From Campylobacter gracilis (lineage in GTDB: Bacteria > Campylobacterota > Campylobacteria > Campylobacterales > Campylobacteraceae): DNA of 64,000 nt. A program made the translations under genes and the position numbers. The DNA is taken from the NCBI RefSeq assembly GCF_001190745.1, contig NZ_CP012196.1, positions 1,736,001 to 1,800,000 on the forward strand. Reading direction: 5' to 3'. The notes under the pieces are model-generated. The model worked only from the letters and a program-made list of their open reading frames with translations. It was not told where the DNA came from and searched no databases. How positions within the stretch are numbered: position 1 is the first letter of the stretch; each line of letters starts with the position of its first letter. Shown here in pieces: positions 43,549 to 52,468 of this stretch.

Positions 43549-46502
43549 TAGCGCGCATCCTTTCTTGCTTCTTGTTGCGCGCCTTGCCTTTCGCGCTCTA
43601 TCATAGTCGCTTTTAGGCTACGCAGACGAATTTTAACGGCGCCTAGGTTCGTAACCTCGTCGATTTTAAGTTGAGTGTAAATTTTACCGTTTTGACGCAG
43701 TATGTCGCGCACCTCGTCGCCCGTAATCGCATCTATCCCGCAGCCGAAGCTCACTAACTGCACCAGCTGCATGCGCGGGTATTTACAGACGAACCGCGCC
43801 GCGCTATAAAGCCTGGCGTGGTAGGTCCATTGATTAAGGCTTTTCGTCTGCACCCTGCTAAGCGGCAGCGCGTCCTCGCTAAGCACTATAAAGCCCAAGG
43901 AATTTAGATAGCGATCGATGCCGTGGTTGATCGTCTTGTCGATATGATACGGACGACCCGCTAGCACGACGGCGCTGGCACCGCTGCTTTGTATCTCTTT
44001 TAGGGTCTCCTCGCCTTTTATTAAAACGGTATTTTTATAGTTTTGCAGCTCCTTAAGGCCTTGCAAGACGGCGTTTTTCACAGCGTCGGAATGAAATTTA
44101 TACCCGGCGTCCGCGAGCTCAGCTTGCATCGTTTTGCAAAACGAATCTTGCATATTAAGATCCACGTGCGGATAGAGGAATTTTTTCTCCTCCAGCGCGC
44201 CTACGTTCGCGCGTATCAGCTCGGGATAGTATGCGACTACGGGGCAGTTGTAGCAGTTCTCGCTGATATTTTCATCTAGGCTGTAGCTCATACACGGATA
44301 GAAGATAAAATCGACGCTCTTGTTTAGCAGATCGTAGATGTGGCCGTGCACGCTTTTAGCCGGGTAGCAGACGGTATCGCTCGGTATGCTTTGGCTTGCT
44401 AAAAACAGCGTCTCTTTTCGCGGCTTTTGCGACAGCACGACGCTCATGCCTAAATTTTCAAAAAACGCACTCCAAAACGGGATCATCTCAAACATATTCA
44501 AAACAAACGGAATTCCGACCCGCGGCGCATCCTGCTTCGGCGGCTTGCGATATTTTCGCAAAAGCTCGTTTTTAAACTCAAACAAATTCGTAATGTCGTG
44601 GCGGATCTCCTTGCCCGCGCCGCGCTCGCATTTATTTCCCGAGACGAATTTAGTATCGCCGAAGTAGCTGATCGTAAGCGGGCATTTGTTCGTACAGAGC
44701 TTGCAGACGCTAAATTCGCTGCGATGAGTGAAATTTTCAAGCTCTGCACGACTGATCATATCAGTGTGCTCGTTTGCGTTATTTTTGGCAAAAAGCGCCG
44801 CGCCGTATGCACCCATAAGCTCGCTGATATCTAGACGGATCACATCCTTGCCGAGCTCTTTTTCAAAAGCCCGCAGCACGGCGTTGTTTAAAAATGTCCC
44901 GCCTTGCACTACGATGTTTTGACCCAAATCGTCGGCGTTTCGCACGCGGATGACCTTGTAAATCGCATTTTTTATGACGCTAATAGCAAGTCCAGCGCTG
45001 ATATCCTCGATCGTAGCGCCGTCCTTTTGAGCCTGCTTAACCGAAGAGTTCATAAAAACCGTGCAGCGGCTACCGAGCTTGGCAGGATGGGTCGCAAAAA
45101 GGGCTAAGCTTGCAAAATCTTTAATGTCGTAACCCAAAGAATTTGAAAAAGTCTGCAAAAACGAGCCGCAGCCCGAGCTGCACGCCTCGTTTAACACGAT
45201 AGAATCGATATTGCCATCTTTAATGGAGAAACACTTAATGTCCTGCCCGCCAATGTCTATGATGAAATCGACCTTTGGATTGAAGTGGCGCGCGGCGCTG
45301 TAATGCGCGATTGTCTCGACGATACCGTAATCGAAGCGAAAGGCGGTCTTAATGAGATCCTCGCCATATCCGGTAACGCCGCTGCCCTTGATCTTGATGC
45401 GACCCTCGCAAAGATCGTATAGCTCCTTAAGACGCGGCAGCAGGATATCGACCGGATCGCCTTTATTGGAGGAGTAAAATTTATACAGCAGCTCGTAGTT
45501 TGCACCCATAAGCACGACTTTGATCGTAGTGCTACCGCAATCCACGCCCAAATACGCGTCTCCGCTGTAGGTGTGGATATCCACCTTAGGCACGCTTGCG
45601 CGGGCGTGGCGAGCGGTGAACTCGTCAAATTCCGCTCTGTCTTTGAAAAGCGGCGGCTCGGCTTCCAGCGCGGTCCTGTCGGGCTCTTTTTTTAAAAGCG
45701 CGATCGTCTCATCTAAATTTAACGTCTCGCCCGTATCTTTTGCGTACAGCGCGCTGCCGTAAGCCACGAAGTAAGGCGCGATGTCGGGGAAGGTCGCGGT
45801 TTCGTCGGTGAGCTTTAGTACCTCTTTAAAGCGCACCTGAAGGCCTTTTAGGAAAAACAACGGACCGCCCAGAAACAGGATATTGCCCTTAACTTCGCGA
45901 CCTTGCGCGAGTCCAGAAATCGTCTGCTCGACGACCGCAGCGTAGATACTAGCGCAAATATCCTCTTTTCTAACGCCCTGATTTAATAGCGGCTGAATGT
46001 CGCTTTTGGCGAACACACCGCAGCGTGAAGCGATCGGGTAAATTTTATTTGCCGCAAAGCTTAGGCGATCAAGCTCCGTGATATCTAGATGCAAAAGATT
46101 GGTCATCTGATCAATAAATGCGCCGGTACCACCCGCACACGAGCCATTCATCCGCTCCTCAAGTCCGCCCGTGAGAAATAAAATTTTAGCATCCTCGCCG
46201 CCCAGCTCGATTACGACGTCGGTCTTCGGAAACATCCGCTTGACGCCGAGCGAGGTAGCGAAAACCTCCTGGACGAACGGAATTTTACAATTTTTGGCGA
46301 TACCCATACCCGCCGAACCCGCTATGGCGACGCTGAATTGCTCGCCTGCGTAGGTTTTTTGGATTTGCAAAATTTTATCCAGCACCAGCTCTTTTGGCTT
46401 TGCTAAATGCCGCTCGTAGCTCTTGCTTAAAATTTCATATTTTTCGTTTAAAACTACCGTTTTAACAGTGGTTGATCCTACGTCAATGCCTAAAAAAATC
46501 AC
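43548..46502 (-). CDS. Acyl-CoA dehydratase activase-related protein (double BadF/BcrA ATPase)
   Basis: A protein of about 985 residues with two ASKHA-type activase domains. Each has the phosphate loop (GIDVGSTTVK at the start; GVDCGSTTIK near residue 320) and the Cys-containing loop of the family (GSCAGGTGAFIDQM near 120; EACSSGCGSFLQTF near 440). A Cys-rich joint (CKLCTNKCP, CERGAG) and a DUF2229-like domain (SIPSDTVCYPAKSVHGH) complete it. Such activases drive ATP-dependent electron transfer into radical dehydratases. I use the GTG directly before the first motif; a TTG 45 bases upstream is open but lacks a well-placed ribosome site. Rare in Campylobacter as far as I know. Confidence 0.78.
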   Translation of the reverse strand: MIFLGIDVGSTTVKTVVLNEKYEILSKSYERHLAKPKELVLDKILQIQKTYAGEQFSVAIAGSAGMGIAKNCKIPFVQEVFATSLGVKRMFPKTDVVIELGGEDAKILFLTGGLEERMNGSCAGGTGAFIDQMTNLLHLDITELDRLSFAANKIYPIASRCGVFAKSDIQPLLNQGVRKEDICASIYAAVVEQTISGLAQGREVKGNILFLGGPLFFLKGLQVRFKEVLKLTDETATFPDIAPYFVAYGSALYAKDTGETLNLDETIALLKKEPDRTALEAEPPLFKDRAEFDEFTARHARASVPKVDIHTYSGDAYLGVDCGSTTIKVVLMGANYELLYKFYSSNKGDPVDILLPRLKELYDLCEGRIKIKGSGVTGYGEDLIKTAFRFDYGIVETIAHYSAARHFNPKVDFIIDIGGQDIKCFSIKDGNIDSIVLNEACSSGCGSFLQTFSNSLGYDIKDFASLALFATHPAKLGSRCTVFMNSSVKQAQKDGATIEDISAGLAISVIKNAIYKVIRVRNADDLGQNIVVQGGTFLNNAVLRAFEKELGKDVIRLDISELMGAYGAALFAKNNANEHTDMISRAELENFTHRSEFSVCKLCTNKCPLTISYFGDTKFVSGNKCERGAGKEIRHDITNLFEFKNELLRKYRKPPKQDAPRVGIPFVLNMFEMIPFWSAFFENLGMSVVLSQKPRKETLFLASQSIPSDTVCYPAKSVHGHIYDLLNKSVDFIFYPCMSYSLDENISENCYNCPVVAYYPELIRANVGALEEKKFLYPHVDLNMQDSFCKTMQAELADAGYKFHSDAVKNAVLQGLKELQNYKNTVLIKGEETLKEIQSSGASAVVLAGRPYHIDKTINHGIDRYLNSLGFIVLSEDALPLSRVQTKSLNQWTYHARLYSAARFVCKYPRMQLVQLVSFGCGIDAITGDEVRDILRQNGKIYTQLKIDEVTNLGAVKIRLRSLKATMIERERQGAQQEARKDAR

Positions 46503-46761
46503 ATCTCGCTCTTTATTGAATAAATTTTTACTCGGCCGAATCCTCAAATTTAGCGCGAGCCTTCTAAATTAAAATTTGCATTTTATAGTAATATTTTTAA
46601 ACGCAAATAAAATCAGGATATATTTTATCTTTTTCTATAGAAAAAGACGATTTTTAGGCGTTTAAAATTAAAAATTTTAATGGAAAAGTTACAAAATTTT
46701 AGATTTAATGTGAGTAGATTTTGCGCGAAATTTTTTAAAATCTCGCGCATTATAAAAAGAA

Positions 46762-46781
46762 CTTCCTTTTGAATTGGGAAG
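46762..46781 (-). terminator. Terminator after the rpsP-rplS operon
   Basis: On the minus strand CTTCC and GGAAG pair around a short loop and are followed by TTCTTTTTAT, a usable U-tract. It lies 16 bases beyond the rplS stop. Confidence 0.6.
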
Positions 46782-46796
46782 CATAAATTTAAAGGA

Positions 46797-47153
46797 TTAT
46801 TTTCGAAGCTCTTTGATTTTAGCCGCTTTACCGCGTCTGTCGCGTAGGTAAAATAGCTTCGCGCGGCGAACGCGTCCTTTTCTTAGAACCTCGATGCTTT
46901 CGATACTCTCGCTGTAGATCGGGAAAATTCTCTCTACGCCTACGCTATTTGCGCCGATCTTGCGGATGATAAAAGTCTCGCTGACGCCGTTTCCGCGACG
47001 CGCAATGCAGGTGCCTTCAAAATTTTGAATTCTGCTCTTATCGCCCTCTTTGATCCTGATGGCTACCTTTAAGGTGTCGCCGGCACGGAAATCAGGCACA
47101 CTTTTGCTTGTGATCTGAGCGTCCTCAAACGCTTGGATATATTTGTTTTTCAT
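46797..47153 (-). CDS. rplS: 50S ribosomal protein L19
   Basis: The 118-residue L19 shows [35 protein letters not shown] and the C-terminal [21 protein letters not shown]. It sits at the 30S-50S interface. Its start overlaps the trmD end by four bases, the standard rpsP-rimM-trmD-rplS arrangement. Confidence 0.97.
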   Translation of the reverse strand: MKNKYIQAFEDAQITSKSVPDFRAGDTLKVAIRIKEGDKSRIQNFEGTCIARRGNGVSETFIIRKIGANSVGVERIFPIYSESIESIEVLRKGRVRRAKLFYLRDRRGKAAKIKELRK

Positions 47154-47851
47154 AAATTTCCTTTATTTCTGGCGATTTTTCGGTACATATCCGGGCGGAA
47201 GAACCTCGTTTTACATAGCGCCATTTGATTTTTTAAACTGCGCATTTTAGCGTGATTACCCTTTAAAAACTCTGAAACTATAGGTAAATTTTCAAAAACA
47301 TCAGGCTTTGTAAATGCGGGCGCCTCTAAAATTCCGCCTTCAAAGCTTTCTTCGACGAGCGAGCTTTCGTTGCCTAAAACGCCCCTTATATTGCGGCTTA
47401 TCGCATCGCACATACAAAGCGCGCCGAGCTCTCCGCCGGTAAGGACGAAATCGCCGATGCAAAAAATTTCATCTACATATCTTTCGACTATGCGCTCATC
47501 GATCCCTTCGTAGCGCCCGCAAATAAAACATAGGCTCTCTTTGTCGCTTAGACGCTTGGCGTCGTTTTGGTTAAATTTTTTACCGGCGGGCGAGAGGTAG
47601 ATAAACTTGGCGTTTTTAAATTTAGCTCTTACCTGCTCGATCGTCCCAGCAAGCGGCTCCGTGCCTATCAAAAGCCCCGCACCGCCGCCGATCATATAAT
47701 CATCTACCTTTTTATACCGATTTGTCGTGAAATTTCGCGGGTTAAAAAAATGCGTCGAGATTATTTTCTTATCGACCGCACGCTTTAAAATCGAGTCCTC
47801 AAAATACGGCGCGATGAGATTTTCAAATAGCGAAACGAAGATAAAATTCAT
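47150..47851 (-). CDS. trmD: tRNA (guanine37-N1)-methyltransferase
   Basis: The 233-residue SPOUT enzyme methylates G37 of tRNAs to prevent frameshifting. Knot motifs are visible: [16 protein letters not shown] near residue 52, [17 protein letters not shown] near 108, and [23 protein letters not shown] near 131-153. It overlaps rimM and rplS by four bases each. Confidence 0.97.
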   Translation of the reverse strand: MNFIFVSLFENLIAPYFEDSILKRAVDKKIISTHFFNPRNFTTNRYKKVDDYMIGGGAGLLIGTEPLAGTIEQVRAKFKNAKFIYLSPAGKKFNQNDAKRLSDKESLCFICGRYEGIDERIVERYVDEIFCIGDFVLTGGELGALCMCDAISRNIRGVLGNESSLVEESFEGGILEAPAFTKPDVFENLPIVSEFLKGNHAKMRSLKNQMALCKTRFFRPDMYRKIARNKGNL

Positions 47852-48378
47852 GAGTTTTCCAAAATCGCGCGCGCATTTTGCGTAAAAATTTTACGCTCGC
47901 TAAGCGAAATTTCTTTCACATAGGCGTCCACGTAGGGGATGAAAAATTCTTTCGGCAAAGTCTGCGAGATTAAGCTTTCATCCGTTTCTACCTCAAAAAG
48001 ATAGCCGCTTCCGATCTGCGATATGTCCCTTACGCGCCCCAAAACCGCGCCGTCTTCATAAATTTCAAGCCCGATAATATCGAAGTAAAAGAACTCGCCC
48101 TTTTGCAATTTGCAAAATTTCCGCGTGTCCTCTTTGCTTCGGTAAAGGATTTGGTTGGTTAAATTTGCCGCCGCTTCTACGCTTTCGTAATTTTTAAAAA
48201 TAGCGCTAAAGTTTGCGCCGCTAAAGGATAGAATTTCTAAAATTTCGCCGTTTCGCAGATAAAATTTGGCGCCTTTTTTAAACTGAGAGGGGAAGTCGCT
48301 GCGATCGAAAATTTTAACCGCGCCCTTTAGGCCGATAGTCCGACCGAGCTTCGCGACCTCTAAAAGATCATCAGGCAT
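47848..48378 (-). CDS. rimM: Ribosome maturation factor RimM
   Basis: The 176-residue protein has the N-terminal RimM beta-barrel ([23 protein letters not shown]) and the C-terminal PRC-like barrel ([40 protein letters not shown]). It helps mature the 30S head with S19. It overlaps khpA by eight bases and trmD by four. Confidence 0.93.
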   Translation of the reverse strand: MPDDLLEVAKLGRTIGLKGAVKIFDRSDFPSQFKKGAKFYLRNGEILEILSFSGANFSAIFKNYESVEAAANLTNQILYRSKEDTRKFCKLQKGEFFYFDIIGLEIYEDGAVLGRVRDISQIGSGYLFEVETDESLISQTLPKEFFIPYVDAYVKEISLSERKIFTQNARAILENS

Positions 48379-48613
48379 CTTTGGCTTTGACGGTAATTTT
48401 ATAATTGATCGGATCTTTTGCTTTATAGCCGATGATGACGGTTTTTATGGCGTTTATCATTTTGCCGTCCTTGCCGATGAGTTTGCCTGTATCGGCCTTG
48501 TCGGCATAGACGATGATCTCGGTAAAGTTTTCACCGACCCGCTTTTGCGTAGAAACGGACTGCGGATAGTCGGCGATCAACTTTGCGTATTCTTTTATAA
48601 AATTTTCTACCAT
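48371..48613 (-). CDS. khpA: KH-domain RNA-binding protein KhpA (YlqC)
   Basis: The 80-residue protein carries one KH domain with the GKLIGKDGKMINAIKTVI loop (GxxG at about residues 42-45), preceded by the VENFIKEYAKLIADYPQ helix. KhpA proteins bind RNA and act in ribosome or small-RNA biology. It lies one base from rpsP and overlaps rimM, its usual place. Confidence 0.92.
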   Translation of the reverse strand: MVENFIKEYAKLIADYPQSVSTQKRVGENFTEIIVYADKADTGKLIGKDGKMINAIKTVIIGYKAKDPINYKITVKAKDA

Positions 48614-48614
48614 T

Positions 48615-48845
48615 TTATTTGCTTGTGATTTGAGCGACCCTATCGCTTAACTTCGCGCCTACGCTCTTCCAGTATGCCAAACGCTCCGCGTCGAATTTAA
48701 TATTATCGCTATCTTTTAGCGGGTTATAAAAGCCGATCGTCTCGATAAAGCCGCCGTCGCGTCTTTTCCTGCTATCCGTTACCACGATGCGGTAAAAAGG
48801 CTGCTTCTTTCTTCCGATTCTTGTAAGCCTAACAACTGTTGCCAT
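48615..48845 (-). CDS. rpsP: 30S ribosomal protein S16
   Basis: The 76-residue S16 reads [30 protein letters not shown] and [11 protein letters not shown], the complete family pattern. It leads the rpsP-khpA-rimM-trmD-rplS operon; AAGGAGA precedes the ATG and two stem-loops lie in the gap to ffh. Confidence 0.97.
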   Translation of the reverse strand: MATVVRLTRIGRKKQPFYRIVVTDSRKRRDGGFIETIGFYNPLKDSDNIKFDAERLAYWKSVGAKLSDRVAQITSK

Positions 48846-48878
48846 TTTTTCTCCTTAAATTTTTGTAAGTTTTAGAAC

Positions 48879-48934
48879 TTGCAGATGGCTAAAACTTAAA
48901 CATCTGCAAACTCTACCGAGAGGCTATCTCGGTA
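48879..48934 (-). terminator. Two adjacent hairpins between ffh and rpsP
   Basis: TACCGAG/CTCGGTA (48914-48934) has the ffh stop codon in its loop, and TTGCAGATG/CATCTGCAA (48879-48909) is a perfect 9-bp stem right after it. Neither is followed by a strong U-tract. They may set partial termination or protect the rpsP operon mRNA after processing. Confidence 0.55.
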
Positions 48935-50264
48935 AATTTTGCCTTTGAGCGATTGAGGCAAGCCCCTGCATGCCGCCCTTGCCCGAAAATTTTTTCGCAA
49001 GCTTCGAAGCGCCCGCGAACTGCTTCAAAAAGCGGTTCACCTCCACCTGCGAAAGCCCTGCGCCGACAGCAAGTCTGCGCTTACGCGAATTATTTAGCAG
49101 ATCGGGATTTTCGCGCTCTTTCGGCGTCATAGAGTTAATCATCGCTTTGATATGAAGTATCTCTTTTGAGTTTTCCAAATCGATATCTTTTATCTTATTC
49201 GCCATGCCGGAAAGCCCGGGGATCATGCCGATTAAATTTTTCATATTGCCGAGCTTTTTCACGCTTTCGAGCTGATTTACGAAATCGTTGAAATTAAACT
49301 CGCCCTTTTTGATCTTTTTGTTTAGAGCCTTGGCTTCTCTTTCGTCGAAAACGGCGCTTGTTTTCTCGGCTAACGTCGCCAAATCGCCCTCGCCCATAAT
49401 GCGACCAGTGATTCTATCGGGTATAAAGCCCTCCAGATCGGCCACCTTCTCGCCGGTTCCGATAAAGCGAAGCGGGATGCCAAGCTGCTGAGCGATACCA
49501 AGAGCTACGCCGCCTTTGGTATCTGCGTCGAATTTGCTTAAGATCACGCCCGTAAGGCCTAAAATTTCATCAAATTTAGCGGCCGTTTTAATGCCGTCTT
49601 GACCGCTCATAGCATCCGCTACGTAAAAAATTTCATGCGGATTTAGAGCTTTTTTCATCTCCGCAAGCTGCGCCATTAGCGCCTCATCGATCGCAAGACG
49701 TCCCGCCGTATCTACGAGCAGTACGTCATAGAGCCCGCTTTTAGCCTTGCTTAGCGCCTTCTGCGCAACCTTTAGCGGATCGCTCTCGCCCTCGATGAAA
49801 AATAGCTCGATCTCGTTTGCTTCGCAAAGCTGGCGGAGCTGCTCGACCGCGGCTAGGCGCTGCAAGTCGCACGCTGCGACCAAGACCTTTTTTTTACGAA
49901 GTTTCAGATAGTTCGCGAGTTTTATCGTGCTTGTGGATTTTCCGCTTCCTTGAAGTCCCGTCATCAAAGCTACCGTAGGAGGCGTGCTAGCGAATACAAA
50001 CCCCTGGCTGCTGCCTCTAGGCGCCGTTAAAATTTTAGTCAAATTTGTCTTGATGGACTGCAAAAACGGCTTCTGTCCTATCGTACCGATACGAAGATCG
50101 GCTTCGACGAGCGCCAAAAAATCCTTTACGACTTTGTGGTGCACGTCGGCCTTTAAAAGCGCTTTTTTTAGCGTCTCCAAGGCGTTTTTTAAAGCTTTTT
50201 CGTCATCGATTGTTTTTAATTTATTGACCGCGTTTTTAAACGACTCGCTTATGATCTCAAACAC
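48924..50264 (-). CDS. ffh: Signal recognition particle protein Ffh
   Basis: The 446-residue SRP54 GTPase has an N domain helix bundle, G domain with G1 GLQGSGKSTSTIKLA (about residue 106), DTAGR (about 188), SKFDADTKGG (about 245) and the C-terminal methionine-rich M domain that binds signal sequences and SRP RNA (GNMKNLIGMIPGLSGM to the end, with the RKRRLAVGAG RNA-binding part). It delivers membrane proteins to FtsY. It is followed by rpsP 78 bases on, as in C. jejuni. Confidence 0.96.
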   Translation of the reverse strand: MFEIISESFKNAVNKLKTIDDEKALKNALETLKKALLKADVHHKVVKDFLALVEADLRIGTIGQKPFLQSIKTNLTKILTAPRGSSQGFVFASTPPTVALMTGLQGSGKSTSTIKLANYLKLRKKKVLVAACDLQRLAAVEQLRQLCEANEIELFFIEGESDPLKVAQKALSKAKSGLYDVLLVDTAGRLAIDEALMAQLAEMKKALNPHEIFYVADAMSGQDGIKTAAKFDEILGLTGVILSKFDADTKGGVALGIAQQLGIPLRFIGTGEKVADLEGFIPDRITGRIMGEGDLATLAEKTSAVFDEREAKALNKKIKKGEFNFNDFVNQLESVKKLGNMKNLIGMIPGLSGMANKIKDIDLENSKEILHIKAMINSMTPKERENPDLLNNSRKRRLAVGAGLSQVEVNRFLKQFAGASKLAKKFSGKGGMQGLASIAQRQNLPR

Positions 50265-50330
50265 TTTGATCCCTTATAAAATTTTTAAACTTGCGATGTT
50301 ACCTAAAATTAACTTAAAAGCCATTGAATA

Positions 50331-51080
50331 TCAGAGATCCTTAGGAATTTCAAAGCCGAATTCGTTGAAGCTTTTATCTAGCGGAGCTTTAAATTTAAGC
50401 CCTAAAATTTCAGTCTCGTATGAGTGCAGAAACATCCGCTTCGCGCGGCTTTTGGCGTATTTTTCATCGCCTATTACGCCGAATCCCGCATTTGCCAGAT
50501 GCACGCGGATCTGATGCGTCCTGCCCGTCTCGATCCGCACTTTTACGAGCGATTTTTTACCGCTTACCATAAGCGGATAAACCTCGCTAAATGCGCTCTT
50601 GCCGTTTGGCGAAATTTTAGAAAAGGCGCCGCTTCTAGTTTTTATCGTCAAAATCGGCTCGCCAAATTTCATCTCTTCGCTCACGATCCCCTTCACAATC
50701 GCGATATAGCTTTTTTTCACGCGCAAATTTTTAAACTCCGCAATCGCCGCTTCGCGAAATTCCTCGTTCTTATATAGCAGCACGACGCCGCTAGTCTCCT
50801 TATCCAGGCGGTTTAGAAGGCCGAATTTATAGATTTTTTCCAAATTTTCGCTGCTCATAAAGGGCGGCTTATTGACCGCCAAAACGTTCTCATCCTCGTA
50901 AATGATAGCTGGTTTTGCGGGCTTCATCACGCTAAATTTAGTATTTTCGCCGAGCATCTCGCGCGCTAGAGCGATCTTTGCGCCGCGCGCGCTCACAAGC
51001 CCCGCATCGATGAGCGCTTTGGCTTCGTTGTGCGAGATGTTTTCCTGCGCCGCCAGCAGCTTATAGGCTTTTTCTTGCAT
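50331..51080 (-). CDS. RluA-family pseudouridine synthase
   Basis: The 249-residue enzyme has an N-terminal S4-like part and a catalytic domain with GLLNRLDKETSGVVLLYKN (catalytic Asp near residue 93) and ETGRTHQIRVHLANAGFGVIGDEKYA near 200. It isomerises uridines in rRNA or tRNA; which positions cannot be told. I start at MQEKAYKLLAAQ, where AAGGAAAG precedes and the ATG shares one base with the waaA stop. Confidence 0.9.
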   Translation of the reverse strand: MQEKAYKLLAAQENISHNEAKALIDAGLVSARGAKIALAREMLGENTKFSVMKPAKPAIIYEDENVLAVNKPPFMSSENLEKIYKFGLLNRLDKETSGVVLLYKNEEFREAAIAEFKNLRVKKSYIAIVKGIVSEEMKFGEPILTIKTRSGAFSKISPNGKSAFSEVYPLMVSGKKSLVKVRIETGRTHQIRVHLANAGFGVIGDEKYAKSRAKRMFLHSYETEILGLKFKAPLDKSFNEFGFEIPKDL

Positions 51081-52468
51081 TAAATTCTTTCCTTGATTAA
51101 ATTTTCTATCTCTTTCAAATCGCAAATTTTATCTATCCGCGTGCCCTTTAGTGGCTCTTTTAAAGCGTTGGAAATTTCGTTCGCCTCGCACAGAGCGATA
51201 TTTTGTACGAGCGCGTACAGCGCCTTTTGGTTATGAAAAAATCGCCCGCTGATGATCGGCACGCCGAAGCTCGCCGCCTCGATCGGGCTATGTCCGCCGA
51301 TATTTCGCAAAAAGCTGCCGCCCAAAATCACGACGTTTGAAATTTTATAAAAGTTCGCTAGCTCCCCGAAGGCATCGAGCAAGATGAAATCGCTCCCAAG
51401 CCCCGCGCCGTCGCTAAACCGCTCAAAGCTAAGCCCATGCTCGCGCGCCCAAATCTCACAAATTTCACGCACCTTTTCAAAGCGCTCCGGATGTCTCGGC
51501 GCCAGGATGATTTTTAGTTTTTGCGGCGCGGCAGTCGAAGTCGCCGTATTCGGTGCGGTAAAATTTAAAGACGCGCCGTTTAAAGGCGCCGTATTCGGCA
51601 CGGCGGACGAAGCGTTGCTTGAGCTCGCCGTATCCAAAGAAGCTGCGTTTAAATTTACCGGCTCAAGCGAGCCCGTCTCGCCGTGAAGCTCAGCCGCAGG
51701 CAAGCTTTTATCGCTGCGGGTACTCGCTGCGCGCGGGTCTTTTTCGGGCGCATTCTGCGAGCTGCGAAATTTTATAAAATCGTTTAAATTCGATAAAATG
51801 AGCTCCTCTTCGCCCTCATGAGTATTTGAGATCGTAAGCACGAAGCTACTTGCGGCCGCGGCGGAATAGTCTTTCGTCGCAACGGCGATATTTGCGCTTT
51901 TCACGTTGCCCGCGACCTTTATATTTTTTGCGCCGAGCTCCCGCAGCCGCGCCGCATCAAGCTCGCTTTGCGCAAGCACCAGATCGATATTTTCAAACGC
52001 TTTTCGATAATAAAACTTAAAGCGCAGATAGCTCGCGTAAGAGCGGTCGCTAATGCGCGCGTTTAGCAGGATCACGTAGCTTCCACGCGCCTTGGCGGAA
52101 CGGATCAAATTTAGCCACAGCTCGGCTTCAAAGATCACCAGCACGCGGCTGCCCGTAAGCCAAAACGGAAGCCAGTTTTCAAACGGCAGGTAGCGAGAGT
52201 TCGGCGTGAGCGCACGCGCCGCACCGAAGCCCGTCTGCGTGGTCGTGCTAAGCGCGACGCTCTCAAATTTAGAAATTAGCGGCGCAAGAGCGTTTACCTC
52301 GCCCAAGCTGCAAGCGTGAAAATGTACCGCAGCGGGGCTAAATTTAGGGTTTTTGTATAGAAAAAATCGCGCCTTCAGGCTCGTGCGGTATTTTTTTTTA
52401 AAGCTTAGGATAAAAATAAAAGGCGCAGCTGCAAGCCACGCCAAAAACGCCAAGGCGGTGTAGATCAC
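51080..52468 (-). CDS. waaA: Kdo (3-deoxy-D-manno-octulosonic acid) transferase with internal insertion
   Basis: The 462-residue enzyme attaches Kdo to lipid A at the inner membrane. It has the N-terminal membrane anchor (TALAFLAWLAAAPFIFILSF), the GEVNALAPLI and TTQTGFGAA motifs of the first lobe and LAPRHPERFEKV and ILGGSFLRNIGGHSPIEAASFGVP of the second. Family members are near 390-420 residues; an Ala/Ser/Asn-rich insert at about 234-316 explains the extra length. It starts inside the end of the zinc-ribbon gene (four-base overlap). The order glyQ-nif3-zinc ribbon-waaA-rluA is shared with Helicobacter and Campylobacter. Confidence 0.92.
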   Translation of the reverse strand: MIYTALAFLAWLAAAPFIFILSFKKKYRTSLKARFFLYKNPKFSPAAVHFHACSLGEVNALAPLISKFESVALSTTTQTGFGAARALTPNSRYLPFENWLPFWLTGSRVLVIFEAELWLNLIRSAKARGSYVILLNARISDRSYASYLRFKFYYRKAFENIDLVLAQSELDAARLRELGAKNIKVAGNVKSANIAVATKDYSAAAASSFVLTISNTHEGEEELILSNLNDFIKFRSSQNAPEKDPRAASTRSDKSLPAAELHGETGSLEPVNLNAASLDTASSSNASSAVPNTAPLNGASLNFTAPNTATSTAAPQKLKIILAPRHPERFEKVREICEIWAREHGLSFERFSDGAGLGSDFILLDAFGELANFYKISNVVILGGSFLRNIGGHSPIEAASFGVPIISGRFFHNQKALYALVQNIALCEANEISNALKEPLKGTRIDKICDLKEIENLIKERI

